Origin: DASPUH01 sp964518505
GTDB taxonomy: Bacteria > Chloroflexota > Limnocylindria > Limnocylindrales > CSP1-4
Direction: 5' to 3'
DNA: 47,715 bases
NCBI GenBank assembly: GCA_964518505.1
Contig: CAZFGT010000015.1
Location: 1-47,715 of the forward strand
Shown: one piece after another, positions 1 to 7,473 of the stretch
Position numbering within the stretch: position 1 is the first letter of the stretch
Layout of the letters: each line of letters opens with the position of its first letter
Translations under genes and position numbers: made by a program
The notes under the pieces: generated by a model
What the model was told of the DNA's origin: nothing
Databases searched by the model: none
The model's input: only the letters and a program-made list of their open reading frames with translations

Positions 1-72
1 GCCGAGAGCCAGGATCGAACTGGCGACACCGCGATTTTCAGTCGCGTGCTCTACCAACTGAGCTATCTCGGC
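1..72 (-). tRNA. tRNA-Phe (GAA), lacking only its 3' discriminator/CCA end
   Basis: The reverse complement folds as a cloverleaf. The acceptor stem pairs GCCGAGA with TCTCGGC, the D arm is GCTC/GAGC, the anticodon stem is CGCGA/TCGCG with loop CTGAAAA (anticodon GAA), and the T loop is TTCGATC. The discriminator base and any CCA lie just outside the left edge of the window. A possible -10 element (TATCCT on the minus strand, 114-119) sits about 40 bases upstream of the 5' end. Confidence 0.95.
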
Positions 73-132
73 CCGAGCACTTGACGGGCAACGGCGGTCC
101 GCCGGCGGCAGGAAGGATAGCACGGGCGCTCG

Positions 133-1125
133 TCATTCAAGGCCGGCCAGCGGCGCCGAGGCGACCGAATCGAGCGGCGGCTGGCCTGACAACGCCCGTA
201 GCCGGTTGATGCGCTCCAGGATCGGCGGGTGGGTCGACATGAGGTTCTGGACCTCGGAGTGCTTCTTCAGCGGGTTGACGATGTAGAGGTGCTGGGTCGC
301 CCGGTTGGCCACGGCGAGGGGCTCCGGGTCGGCGGCGATCTTGGCCAGGGCCTCCTCCAGCCCTGTGGGGTTGCGCGTCAGCTCCACGCTCGAGGCGTCG
401 GCCAGGTACTCGCGCTGGCGGCTCACGGCCAGCTGGACCAGGGCCCCGAAGATGGGGGCGACGATGGCCAGCACGAGGGCCAGGATGAGGATGAGGGCCT
501 GCGCCCCGCCCCCTCCCCCGCTCGAGTCATTGCGGCGGCCTCCGCCGGACAGGCCGCCCCAGAAGGTGAAGCGCAGGAAGACGTCGGCGATGAGGGCGAT
601 GCCGCCCACCAGCACACCGACGAGGAGGGCGAAGCGGATGTCCAGGTTTCGCACGTGCGACATCTCGTGGCCGATGACGCCCTGGAGCTGCTCGCGGTCG
701 AGCTTCTGGAGGAGGCCCATCGTGATGGCCACGGAGGCATGCTGCGGGTCGCGCCCGGTGGCGAACGCGTTCGGCGAGGGGTCGTTGATGATGTAGACGC
801 GGGGCATCGGCAGGTTGGCGGCGACGGCCAGCTCGCGCACCACGTTCATCAGCTGCGGCGCGCTCTGGTCGTCCACCTCCTGGGCCTGGGAGGCGCCAAG
901 GACGAGGCTGTCACCGCCGAAGTACGAACCCAGGCTGAGCAGGCCGGCCAGGATGATGCCGCCGGCCATCACGAGCAGGCCGCTCGGCACGTCGCCGGTC
1001 AGGCCATAGCCGATGGCCAGGCCGAGGACGCCCAGGATGACCATGAGGATGAGCACCAGCAGCACCGACTGCCGTCGGTTCTGGGCGATCTCGCTATAGA
1101 AGGTCTGGGTCGGCGCCAGGCTCAT
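133..1125 (-). CDS. htpX: HtpX-like M48 membrane zinc metalloprotease
   Basis: Membrane-bound M48 peptidase, a family that degrades misfolded membrane proteins with the active site facing the cytoplasm. The 330 aa protein has two N-terminal membrane helices (about 19-41 and 49-69). The zinc motif HEMSH is at 153-157 and the third ligand glutamate is in REYLAD near 239. Two further hydrophobic segments (about 165-185 and 209-232) are separated by a Gly-rich loop. Length matches the family (about 290-330). It lies 24 bases downstream of lemA on the same strand; lemA-htpX pairs are common, so the two are probably co-transcribed. Confidence 0.93.
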   Translation of the reverse strand: MSLAPTQTFYSEIAQNRRQSVLLVLILMVILGVLGLAIGYGLTGDVPSGLLVMAGGIILAGLLSLGSYFGGDSLVLGASQAQEVDDQSAPQLMNVVRELAVAANLPMPRVYIINDPSPNAFATGRDPQHASVAITMGLLQKLDREQLQGVIGHEMSHVRNLDIRFALLVGVLVGGIALIADVFLRFTFWGGLSGGGRRNDSSGGGGGAQALILILALVLAIVAPIFGALVQLAVSRQREYLADASSVELTRNPTGLEEALAKIAADPEPLAVANRATQHLYIVNPLKKHSEVQNLMSTHPPILERINRLRALSGQPPLDSVASAPLAGLE

Positions 1126-1149
1126 GGGCGGTCAGGTAGCCGCCCGGAC

Positions 1150-1824
1150 TCAGGCGGTCGGCGCGTCGGGCGGCGCGGTGGGATCGGCCGGGGGCGCGGC
1201 CGGCGGGGCCGGCGGCGTCGTCAGGTCGATCGACGGGGCGGCTGCCGCGGGCGGGGTGGCATACGAGCCAAGGTCCACCGTCGGGGTCGCCTGGGCGGCC
1301 TCCTCGGCCTCGAAGAACTCGCGCTTGGTGAAGCCCAGGGGGCCGGCCAGCAGGGCCGCCGGGAGCGTCTGGATGGCCGTGTTGTAGTCCAGCACGGTGG
1401 CGTTGTAGTGCTGCCGGGAGAAGCTGATCTGGTTCTCCGTCGTGGTCAGCTGCTCCTGCAGGTTCATGACGTTCTCGTTGGCCTTGAGCTGCGGGTAGTT
1501 CTCCACCACCGCGAACAGCGAGCGCAGGGACGAGGTGAGGGCGTTCTCGGCGGCCGCGGAGGCGGCCGGGCCCTGGGCGCCGGCCGTGACGGCCGAGGCG
1601 CGGGCGTTGGTCACCTGGGTCAGCACGGACTGCTCGAAGCCCATGTACCCCTTGACGGCGTTGACCAGGTTCGGGATGAGGTCCCAGCGCCGCTTGAGCT
1701 GGACCTGGATCTGGGCGTACGCCTCATCGATACGCAGGCGCCGCTGGACCAGCCCGTTGTAGAGCAGGACCACGACCACCGCGATGATGACGATGATGAC
1801 GATGAGGATCAGCAGGGGACCCAT
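1150..1824 (-). CDS. lemA: LemA family protein
   Basis: LemA proteins are membrane-anchored helical bundles of unclear function, often encoded beside HtpX-type proteases. The 224 aa protein has a very hydrophobic N-terminal anchor (residues 3-22) and the family core: the RRWDLIPNLVNAVKGY motif near 45-60 and a Q/N-rich coiled region. The last 45 residues or so are a Pro/Ala-rich tail that looks disordered. The ATG is preceded by GGAGG at 1830-1834 with a 5-base spacer, and by a TATACT -10 element at 1859-1864, so this gene has a conventional leader. htpX follows after 24 bases. Confidence 0.93.
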   Translation of the reverse strand: MGPLLILIVIIVIIAVVVVLLYNGLVQRRLRIDEAYAQIQVQLKRRWDLIPNLVNAVKGYMGFEQSVLTQVTNARASAVTAGAQGPAASAAAENALTSSLRSLFAVVENYPQLKANENVMNLQEQLTTTENQISFSRQHYNATVLDYNTAIQTLPAALLAGPLGFTKREFFEAEEAAQATPTVDLGSYATPPAAAAPSIDLTTPPAPPAAPPADPTAPPDAPTA

Positions 1825-1858
1825 GGATGCCTCCGCGTGGCGCCGAGATGGCCAGGCC

Positions 1859-1864
1859 AGTATA
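1859..1864 (-). promoter_or_regulatory. -10 element of lemA-htpX
   Basis: TATACT on the minus strand, 34 bases before the lemA ATG. It predicts a leader of about 28 bases containing a GGAGG Shine-Dalgarno site. No clear -35 hexamer is visible. Confidence 0.5.
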
Positions 1865-1865
1865 G

Positions 1866-1884
1866 GCCGGCGGACCGTGCCGGC
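1866..1884 (-). terminator. Small GC-rich hairpin after tRNA-Val
   Basis: GCCGGC repeated at 1866-1871 and 1879-1884 can form a 6-bp stem with a 7-base loop just 3' of tRNA-Val and before the lemA -10. There is no T-run, so a terminator role is only a suggestion. Confidence 0.25.
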
Positions 1885-1888
1885 GGGA

Positions 1889-1966
<78 letters not shown>

Positions 1967-1972
1967 CCGGCG

Positions 1973-1978
1973 ATGCTA
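1973..1978 (-). promoter_or_regulatory. -10-like element abutting tRNA-Val
   Basis: TAGCAT on the minus strand, separated from mature tRNA position 1 (base 1966) by six bases. This is the spacing at which transcription would begin at or within a base of the mature 5' end. Confidence 0.4.
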
Positions 1979-2011
1979 GCAGGGTGCGCCGTCGCCGCGG
2001 CTCGAGGAAGG

Positions 2012-2096
2012 TGGTGCCCAGGCCGGGACTTGAACCCGGATGACTTGCGTCATACGCCCCTCAAACGTACGCGTATACCAATTCCGCCACCTGGGC
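2012..2096 (-). tRNA. tRNA-Leu (GAG), CCA encoded
   Basis: Class II tRNA with a long variable arm. Acceptor GCCCAGG/CCTGGGC, anticodon stem TACGT/GCGTA with loop TTGAGGG (anticodon GAG), T loop TTCAAGT. Discriminator A at 2015 is followed by encoded CCA (2014-2012). No separate promoter is evident, so it is probably co-transcribed with the tRNA-Leu(CAG) 32 bases upstream. Confidence 0.95.
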
Positions 2097-2128
2097 AGGT
2101 GATGAGCGGAGCTTCGACCGGTCAGGGT

Positions 2129-2215
2129 TGGTACCGAGGGAGGGACTTGAACCCACACGACCTTGCGGTCACTAGGTCCTGAACCTAGCGCGTCTGCCTA
2201 TTCCGCCACCTCGGC
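2129..2215 (-). tRNA. tRNA-Leu (CAG), CCA encoded
   Basis: Class II tRNA. Acceptor GCCGAGG/CCTCGGT (first pair G-T), anticodon stem CTAGG/CCTAG with loop TTCAGGA (anticodon CAG), long variable arm, T loop TTCAAGT. Discriminator A at 2132 is followed by encoded CCA (2131-2129). Confidence 0.95.
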
Positions 2216-2268
2216 GCCGACGGACCAGGCCGCGCGCGTCTTCGCTCACGGCGCTCCGGCGAGCCCGC

Positions 2269-2274
2269 ATGGTA
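2269..2274 (-). promoter_or_regulatory. -10 element of the tRNA-Leu pair
   Basis: TACCAT on the minus strand in the context GTGCTACCAT, between the end of the solute-binding protein gene and tRNA-Leu(CAG). It predicts a leader of about 45 bases. The GCTANNNT form recurs at several promoters in this window. Confidence 0.4.
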
Positions 2275-2287
2275 GCACGGTCGCCGT

Positions 2288-3934
2288 TCAGGGCGCGAGG
2301 CGCCAATCGAGGATGTCCCAGAAGCGATCTGAGGGATTCCCGAGGGGCACGATGCCCGGCCCGGTGACGGCGTCGCGGTACACCACGACGCGCGCCGGGA
2401 AGACCAGCGGCAGGAAGGGCGTCTGGGCGGCGAAGGCCGTCGTGAGAGCCGCCACGCGCTGAGTATGGATCGCCGGCGTGGCGTACCCGTGGGCCGCGGC
2501 GAGCAGCGCGTCGAATGAGGTGTTCTCGAAGCCTGCCAGGTTCGTGCCGCCCTTGACGGCCTGGGTGGAGATCAGCAGCGGCTGCAGGTCCGGCACACGG
2601 CCCAGGTCCATCTCGATGAGGGCGACGCTGAAGTCGTGCTGCAGCAGGCGCTGCTGGATGAGCTCGGTCGGCGGCAGCTCTGCCAGCGTCACGTGCAGGC
2701 CCAGGCTGGTCCACGCGCCCACGACCGCCCGGGCCACGGCGTTGAGGGCGGGGTTGGCGCTCGCCTCGACGGTCACGACCTCGAACGTCACCACGCCCTT
2801 GACGCCGGGCGCGGTCCACCCACCCGGCCCATGCTTCCAGCCGGCCGCAGTGAGAGCCGCCGCGGCAGCGGTCGTGCTGAAGGGCGGCGCGGTGGCCGTG
2901 GGTCGGGGCAGCCCCACCGTCGAGGGCGGGAACGGCGTGGTGGCCACCGTCGCGGCCCCGTGGAAGACCGTCTGCACCAGGGCGGGCCGGTCGATGGCCC
3001 GCAGCAGGGCAGCGCGCACGCGGGCGTCCCTGAACAGAGGCTGGCCGACCCGGACGTTCATCACCGCGGCCATGAGCATGGCCTGCGGGTAGTCGAGGGC
3101 GCGCGACCCTGCCTGCGCCACGATGGAGGCGGCATCGTCGGGCAGGAGCCCGTCGGCGCTGTCGAGATCGCCGTCGCGGTAGGCCGCGGCCAGGGCGGCG
3201 GCGTCGGGATACAGCTGGAACGTGATGGCCGGCACGGCACCCGCCGCGATCGTGGCGGCCTGCCCCGCAGCCTGGTGCGGGGCCAGGACCAGGTGGACCG
3301 TATCGCCATCCCGCCCGGCCACCTGGTACGGCCCATCGCCGACCGGCTGCGACTCGAAGCCCAGGGCTGGCAGCTCGCCCACAGGCGTGGCCTCCAGGAG
3401 ATGGGCCGGCACCACGGGCTGGGTCGTCACGTCGAGGAACGAGGCCGCGGCGTCCTTGAGGGCCATGACGACCGTGCCCGCGTCGGGCGTCGTCACCGTG
3501 ACGCCACGCCACGCGGCGCCGTTGGGCCCGTCGTAGGCCGGGTCCTGGAGCACGCGGATGGTGTAGGCCACATCGGCCGCGGTGACCGGCTGGCCGTCGG
3601 CCCAGGCCGCGTCCGTCCGCAGGTGGAAGGTGTACGTGTGCCCGTTGCTCGTGACCTGCCAGCTCGACGCCAGGTCGCCCACGAGGGCCCCGCCGGCGCC
3701 CGCACGCGTCAGGCCGCGGAAGACCAGGGCGTCGATGTCACGCTCCGCCGGCAGCGCGGCGTAGAGCGGGTCCAGGGTGTCCAGGAGCCCCACCACGCCA
3801 AGGCGGAGGCCGGCTGGCGCCGCACCACTCGGGGCGGGCGTCGGCGAGGCCGAGGGGTGATCGGTCGCGGGCGGGGCGGCCACCTGCGCCGCGAGAAGGA
3901 GGCTCAGGAGCAGGATGCCCGAGCCGACGACCAT
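2288..3934 (-). CDS. Family-5 extracellular solute-binding protein (peptide/nickel type)
   Basis: Likely the periplasmic or surface receptor of an Opp/Dpp/Nik-type ABC importer. The 548 aa length fits SBP_bac_5. There is a hydrophobic N-terminal segment (residues 2-20) followed by a Pro/Ser/Thr-rich stretch to about 42. The family core includes FHLRTDAAWADGQPVTAADV near 120-140, where ligand proteins of this class have their conserved FxLR-x-W-DG-PVTA-DV signature. No permease or ATPase gene adjoins it. The ATG lacks preceding basic residues in the signal n-region; the frame upstream encodes Arg-Arg-Asp-Arg but shows no start codon close by, so the N-terminus is uncertain. It follows secG by 52 bases. 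Confidence 0.87.
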   Translation of the reverse strand: MVVGSGILLLSLLLAAQVAAPPATDHPSASPTPAPSGAAPAGLRLGVVGLLDTLDPLYAALPAERDIDALVFRGLTRAGAGGALVGDLASSWQVTSNGHTYTFHLRTDAAWADGQPVTAADVAYTIRVLQDPAYDGPNGAAWRGVTVTTPDAGTVVMALKDAAASFLDVTTQPVVPAHLLEATPVGELPALGFESQPVGDGPYQVAGRDGDTVHLVLAPHQAAGQAATIAAGAVPAITFQLYPDAAALAAAYRDGDLDSADGLLPDDAASIVAQAGSRALDYPQAMLMAAVMNVRVGQPLFRDARVRAALLRAIDRPALVQTVFHGAATVATTPFPPSTVGLPRPTATAPPFSTTAAAAALTAAGWKHGPGGWTAPGVKGVVTFEVVTVEASANPALNAVARAVVGAWTSLGLHVTLAELPPTELIQQRLLQHDFSVALIEMDLGRVPDLQPLLISTQAVKGGTNLAGFENTSFDALLAAAHGYATPAIHTQRVAALTTAFAAQTPFLPLVFPARVVVYRDAVTGPGIVPLGNPSDRFWDILDWRLAP

Positions 3935-3986
3935 GCGGTCCCGGCGGCTCGGCCAGGCGGCCGGTGCCGGCGGGAGGCGGGGAGCG

Positions 3987-4226
3987 CTAGGCGCCAGTGG
4001 TCGCCGGCAACGTCAGCGCGTAGGCGGCGAAGGAGAAGACGATCCACACGACCGTGATGATGATCGTGAAGCGGTACAGGATCTTCTCGATGCCGCGACG
4101 GCTGCGGTAGACCGCCGAGTCGCCACCGAAGGCCGAGCCCATGCCCGCCCCGCGCGACTGGAGCAGGATCGAGGCCACGACCCCGAGGCTCAGTGCGATC
4201 TGCCCGAGGGCAAGGAACGGGTCCAC
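3987..4226 (-). CDS. secG: SecG preprotein translocase subunit
   Basis: Small inner-membrane subunit of the SecYEG channel. With the GTG start at 4226 it is 79 aa with two membrane helices (about 4-22 and 52-72) joined by the family loop containing GAGMGSAFGG near 28-37. A longer frame begins at 4271, but its first 15 residues do not fit the family. GGAGG at 4239-4243 lies 12 bases before the GTG, which supports the shorter form. A TATCCT -10 element is present at 4262-4267. Confidence 0.9.
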   Translation of the reverse strand: MDPFLALGQIALSLGVVASILLQSRGAGMGSAFGGDSAVYRSRRGIEKILYRFTIIITVVWIVFSFAAYALTLPATTGA

Positions 4227-4261
4227 GGCTCTGACGATCCTCCGATGGTTGAAGCCCGCGC

Positions 4262-4267
4262 AGGATA
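4262..4267 (-). promoter_or_regulatory. -10 element of secG
   Basis: TATCCT on the minus strand in the context GTGCTATCCT, in the 55-base gap between gpmI and secG. It predicts a leader of about 30 bases that includes the GGAGG at 4239-4243. Confidence 0.4.
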
Positions 4268-4281
4268 GCACGGGCCTCGGC

Positions 4282-5850
4282 TCAACCCGCGGCGGGCGGC
4301 TCCAGGAGGTCGCGGCCTGTCATGCCGGGCGCCGGATCAAGGCCGGCCCGCGCGAGCAGCGTCGGCGCCACGTCGGCGAGCACGCCATCCCGCAACCGAG
4401 CGCCGCGCACGCAGCGCCCGGCCAGGAGCAGCGGCACGGGGTTGAGCGAATGAGCGGTCAGGGGATGCCCGGCGGCATCGCTCATCTCATCGGCGTTGCC
4501 GTGGTCGGCGGTGATGGCGAGGAGCGCCCCCCGGTCGGGCTCCGCCGCATCGAGGGCCAGGACCGCCTGAGCCACCCGGCCGACGGCCACGTCGAGCGCC
4601 TCCACGGCCGTGACCGCGGCGGCGAAGTGGCCGGTGTGACCGACCATGTCGGCGTTGGCGAAGTTGGCCACGAGGAAGTCGAAACGGCCGGTAGCCAGGG
4701 CCGCCAGCAGCGCGTCGGCGATCTCCGCGGCGCGCATGGCCGGTTCCAGGTCGTAGGTGGCGACGTGCGCGCTGGGGACCAGTTCGCGCTCCTCGCCGGG
4801 CCACGCGGCCTCCGTGCCGCCGTTGAAGAAGTACGTCACGTGGGCGTACTTCTCCGTTTCCGCCACGTGGAACTGGCGCCAGCCAAGCTCGGAGAAGCGC
4901 TCGGCGAGGCTGGGCACGACGAGCGGTGGGAAGGCCACCGCCACGGCCAGGCCGCCCTCGTACTCGGTCAGCGTGGTCACCAGGAGGTCGGCTGGCCGAG
5001 CGCCCCGGTCGAAGCCCTCGAAGGTCTCGTCAACCAGCGCGTGGGTCAGCTGGCGGGCGCGGTCGGCGCGGAAGTTCATGTACACCACGGCGTCGCCGTC
5101 GCGCACCCGCCCGTCGACGCCTCCGATGACCGTGGGCTGGACGAACTCGTCATCCTCGCCGCGGGCGTAGGCCTCCTCGATGGCGGCCACAGGGTCGGCC
5201 GCCGGGAGTCCCTCGCCGTGGACGATCGCGTCATAGCCGCGGCCAGTGCGGTCCCAGCGGTGGTCGCGGTCCATGGTGAAGTAGCGGCCCGCGACGGTCC
5301 CCACGCGTGCCGTCGGGCAGGCCTCCGCGAGGCGCCCCAGGAGGTCGCGCATGAAGCCCGCCGCCGAGCGCGGTGGCGTGTCGCGGCCGTCGAGGATGGC
5401 GTGCACCACCACGTCGCGCACGCCGTTGCGACCGGCCAGCTCGGCCATCGCCACCAGGTGGCGGTCGATGGCGTGGACGCCCCCCGGGCCGATCAGGCTC
5501 ACCAGGTGGAGGCGACGCCCAGGTCCAGCCGCGCGGCGGCAGGCGGCCAGCAGGACCTCGTTGGCGGCGAAGGAGCCGTCGGCGATCGCGGCGTCGATAC
5601 GGGGCAGATCCTGGAGCACGGGCCGGCCGGCGCCCAGGTTCAGGTGGCCGACCTCGCTGTTGCCCATCTGGCCTGCCGGCAGCCCGACCGCCTCGCCGGA
5701 GGCCTCCAAGCGGCTGTGGGGCCACGCCTCCAGGAGCGCGCGCCAGGCGGGCATCCTCGCCGCGGCGATGGCGTCCGCCTCCGGCCGGCTGCCGATGCCG
5801 AAGCCGTCGAGCACGAGCAGGACGATCGGACGGGGACGCCCCTCGGTCAC
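4282..5850 (-). CDS. gpmI: 2,3-bisphosphoglycerate-independent phosphoglycerate mutase
   Basis: Glycolytic enzyme interconverting 3- and 2-phosphoglycerate, of the alkaline-phosphatase superfamily with two metal ions. The 522 aa length is typical (about 510). Metal ligand DGFG is at 15-18. The phosphorylated serine is S65 in QMGNSEVGH. The DGRDTPP and GRYFTMDRD substrate motifs follow, and the second metal cluster TADHGN is at 447-452 with His467. The GTG start overlaps the tpiA stop as GTGA (5847-5850), so translation is probably coupled to tpiA. The open frame extends upstream inside tpiA, but that part is not family-like. Confidence 0.95.
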   Translation of the reverse strand: MTEGRPRPIVLLVLDGFGIGSRPEADAIAAARMPAWRALLEAWPHSRLEASGEAVGLPAGQMGNSEVGHLNLGAGRPVLQDLPRIDAAIADGSFAANEVLLAACRRAAGPGRRLHLVSLIGPGGVHAIDRHLVAMAELAGRNGVRDVVVHAILDGRDTPPRSAAGFMRDLLGRLAEACPTARVGTVAGRYFTMDRDHRWDRTGRGYDAIVHGEGLPAADPVAAIEEAYARGEDDEFVQPTVIGGVDGRVRDGDAVVYMNFRADRARQLTHALVDETFEGFDRGARPADLLVTTLTEYEGGLAVAVAFPPLVVPSLAERFSELGWRQFHVAETEKYAHVTYFFNGGTEAAWPGEERELVPSAHVATYDLEPAMRAAEIADALLAALATGRFDFLVANFANADMVGHTGHFAAAVTAVEALDVAVGRVAQAVLALDAAEPDRGALLAITADHGNADEMSDAAGHPLTAHSLNPVPLLLAGRCVRGARLRDGVLADVAPTLLARAGLDPAPGMTGRDLLEPPAAG

Positions 5851-6671
5851 GAGGTGGCGGCGCGTGCGTGCGCTGTGAGCGCGGCGCGCGCGACGATGCC
5901 GGCCATCTCCTCCACCTTGAGGCTGGCCCCGCCGACCAGGGCGCCGTCGAGCTCGGGCTCGGCCATGAAGGCGTCGATGGTGGCGCTCGTGACGCTCCCG
6001 CCGTAGAGCACCGGTACGGCCTCGGCGGCCGTCCGCGGCCAGCCCCACCCGATCAGGGTGGCGCGGATCACCCGTGCGATGGCGGCCGCATCGGCGCCCC
6101 GGGCGGTGCGCCCGGTGCCGATGGCCCACACCGGCTCATACGCGACGACGAGGCGGGAGGCCAGTCCCGTGCCGTGACCGGACCCGCCCGGGGAGACGGC
6201 CGCGAAGCTGGCCCAGGCGCCGTCGAGCTGGTCGCGCACGACCGCGTCGGCCCGGCCGGCATCACGATCCTCCAGCCCCTCCCCTACGCAGAGGATGGGC
6301 CGCAGGCCGGCCTCCAGGCAGCGCCGCAGCTTCTGCCCGATCTGGGCGTCGGTCTCGCCGGCGTCCCGGCGGCGCTCGGAGTGGCCCACGATGGCCCACG
6401 TGGCGAGCCCGGCCAGCATGGCCGCGGCGACCTCCCCCGTGTAGGCCCCGGCGGCCTCGTGGTGCACGTTCTGGGCGCCGACGGCGACGTCGCGGCCGGC
6501 CAGCGCGTCACGCACGGCGGCGAGGGCCACGAACGGTGGACAGATGACCCGTACCACGGCCGCCTGTGCCGTCGCGTCGGCGAGGGCGGTGGCGAGGCTC
6601 CCGGCATCGGCCGGCGTGGTGTGCATCTTCCAGTTGCCGGCGATGATCACTGGTCGCATCGGGCCCATCAT
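5847..6671 (-). CDS. tpiA: Triosephosphate isomerase
   Basis: Interconverts dihydroxyacetone phosphate and glyceraldehyde 3-phosphate. The 274 aa TIM barrel has the substrate-binding GNWKM (12-16, Lys15), the electrophile His97 in VGHSER, the catalytic base Glu179 in AYEPVWAIGTG, and the phosphate-binding LYGGSV near the C-terminus. Two starts are plausible: ATG-ATG at 6671, or ATG at 6659, which gives MRPVIIAGNWKM and is closer to the usual family start. It lies 14 bases after whiA and overlaps gpmI by 4 bases. Confidence 0.95.
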   Translation of the reverse strand: MMGPMRPVIIAGNWKMHTTPADAGSLATALADATAQAAVVRVICPPFVALAAVRDALAGRDVAVGAQNVHHEAAGAYTGEVAAAMLAGLATWAIVGHSERRRDAGETDAQIGQKLRRCLEAGLRPILCVGEGLEDRDAGRADAVVRDQLDGAWASFAAVSPGGSGHGTGLASRLVVAYEPVWAIGTGRTARGADAAAIARVIRATLIGWGWPRTAAEAVPVLYGGSVTSATIDAFMAEPELDGALVGGASLKVEEMAGIVARAALTAHARAATS

Positions 6672-6685
6672 GGCAGCGCGGCCGG

Positions 6686-7468
6686 TTATGCGCCGCCCGC
6701 CACCTCGGCGAGGGCCACGAGGCGCTCCAGCGCCCGCTGGACGGCCGGCCGCGAGAGGCCCGTTTCGGCCGCCAGCTCGGCCAGGGAGGCCTCCGGTGAG
6801 GCCCGGCGGGCCTGGGCGACGGTCCGGACCTGCGCGGCCTGGGTGGCGAGCCGGCCCACGCCGTCCACCAGCTCGATGGCCCGCACCTGGCGCGTGGCGG
6901 CCGCCGCCACGCGGCCCAGGTTCGCCGTCTCGGCGTTGAGGGCGCGGTTGAGCTGGCCGCGCAGGGAGCGCGCGACGAGTCGGCTCTCGAGCTCCAGCAC
7001 GGCCGCGGACGCCCCGGCCGACCCGAGGAAGCGCACGATCGTCTCCGTCCGTTTCCACGTCACCACGCCGGCGCCCCGCCGGACGCGCCATGCGGCGGGC
7101 AGGTCGACCGCCGCCAGACGGGCGGCCAGGCCCTCCGCCTCCGCCGCGGGGACCACGAACTCGAGGTGCTGACGCCCCGCCGCGAGGCTCAGCGAGCCGC
7201 GAGCCAGGAACAGGCCCCGCAGGTAGGCCATGCGGCAGTGAGCGGCCGCCCCGTCCCATGTGAAGTCGACCCGCGGGCCATGCTCCAGGCGCACCGCCAG
7301 GCGGGCCACGGCGGCCGTGGGCGCTTCGCCCCGGGCGGCCGGACCAAGGCCCTCGCGCTCCGCCGCGCGGCAGCAGGCACGCGTGGGTTCCACGGCCGCC
7401 AGCTCTCCTCGTAGCGCTGCCACGAGGTCGCGCGAAGGACGATCCCGCGTCCGATGCGGCGCCGGCAC
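6686..7468 (-). CDS. whiA: WhiA-like DNA-binding regulator
   Basis: WhiA pairs a LAGLIDADG-like N-terminal domain with a C-terminal helix-turn-helix. It controls sporulation genes in Streptomyces and affects division in Bacillus. The 260 aa protein has the C-terminal WhiA signature: LNRALNAETANLGRVAAA, near 175-195, then a helix-turn-helix around 225-255 (SLAELAAETGLSRPAVQRAL). The N-terminal half is divergent. It sits 5 bases after yvcK and follows rapZ-yvcK, the conserved arrangement in Gram-positive bacteria, which supports the call. Confidence 0.88.
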   Translation of the reverse strand: MPAPHRTRDRPSRDLVAALRGELAAVEPTRACCRAAEREGLGPAARGEAPTAAVARLAVRLEHGPRVDFTWDGAAAHCRMAYLRGLFLARGSLSLAAGRQHLEFVVPAAEAEGLAARLAAVDLPAAWRVRRGAGVVTWKRTETIVRFLGSAGASAAVLELESRLVARSLRGQLNRALNAETANLGRVAAAATRQVRAIELVDGVGRLATQAAQVRTVAQARRASPEASLAELAAETGLSRPAVQRALERLVALAEVAGGA

Positions 7469-7473
7469 GCCCC

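Noticed and set aside
1973..2182. 69-codon plus-strand frame across the tRNA-Leu genes containing RGRDLNPHDL-type text
   Set aside because: It is the antisense of two tRNA-Leu genes; such translations are common false proteins in databases.
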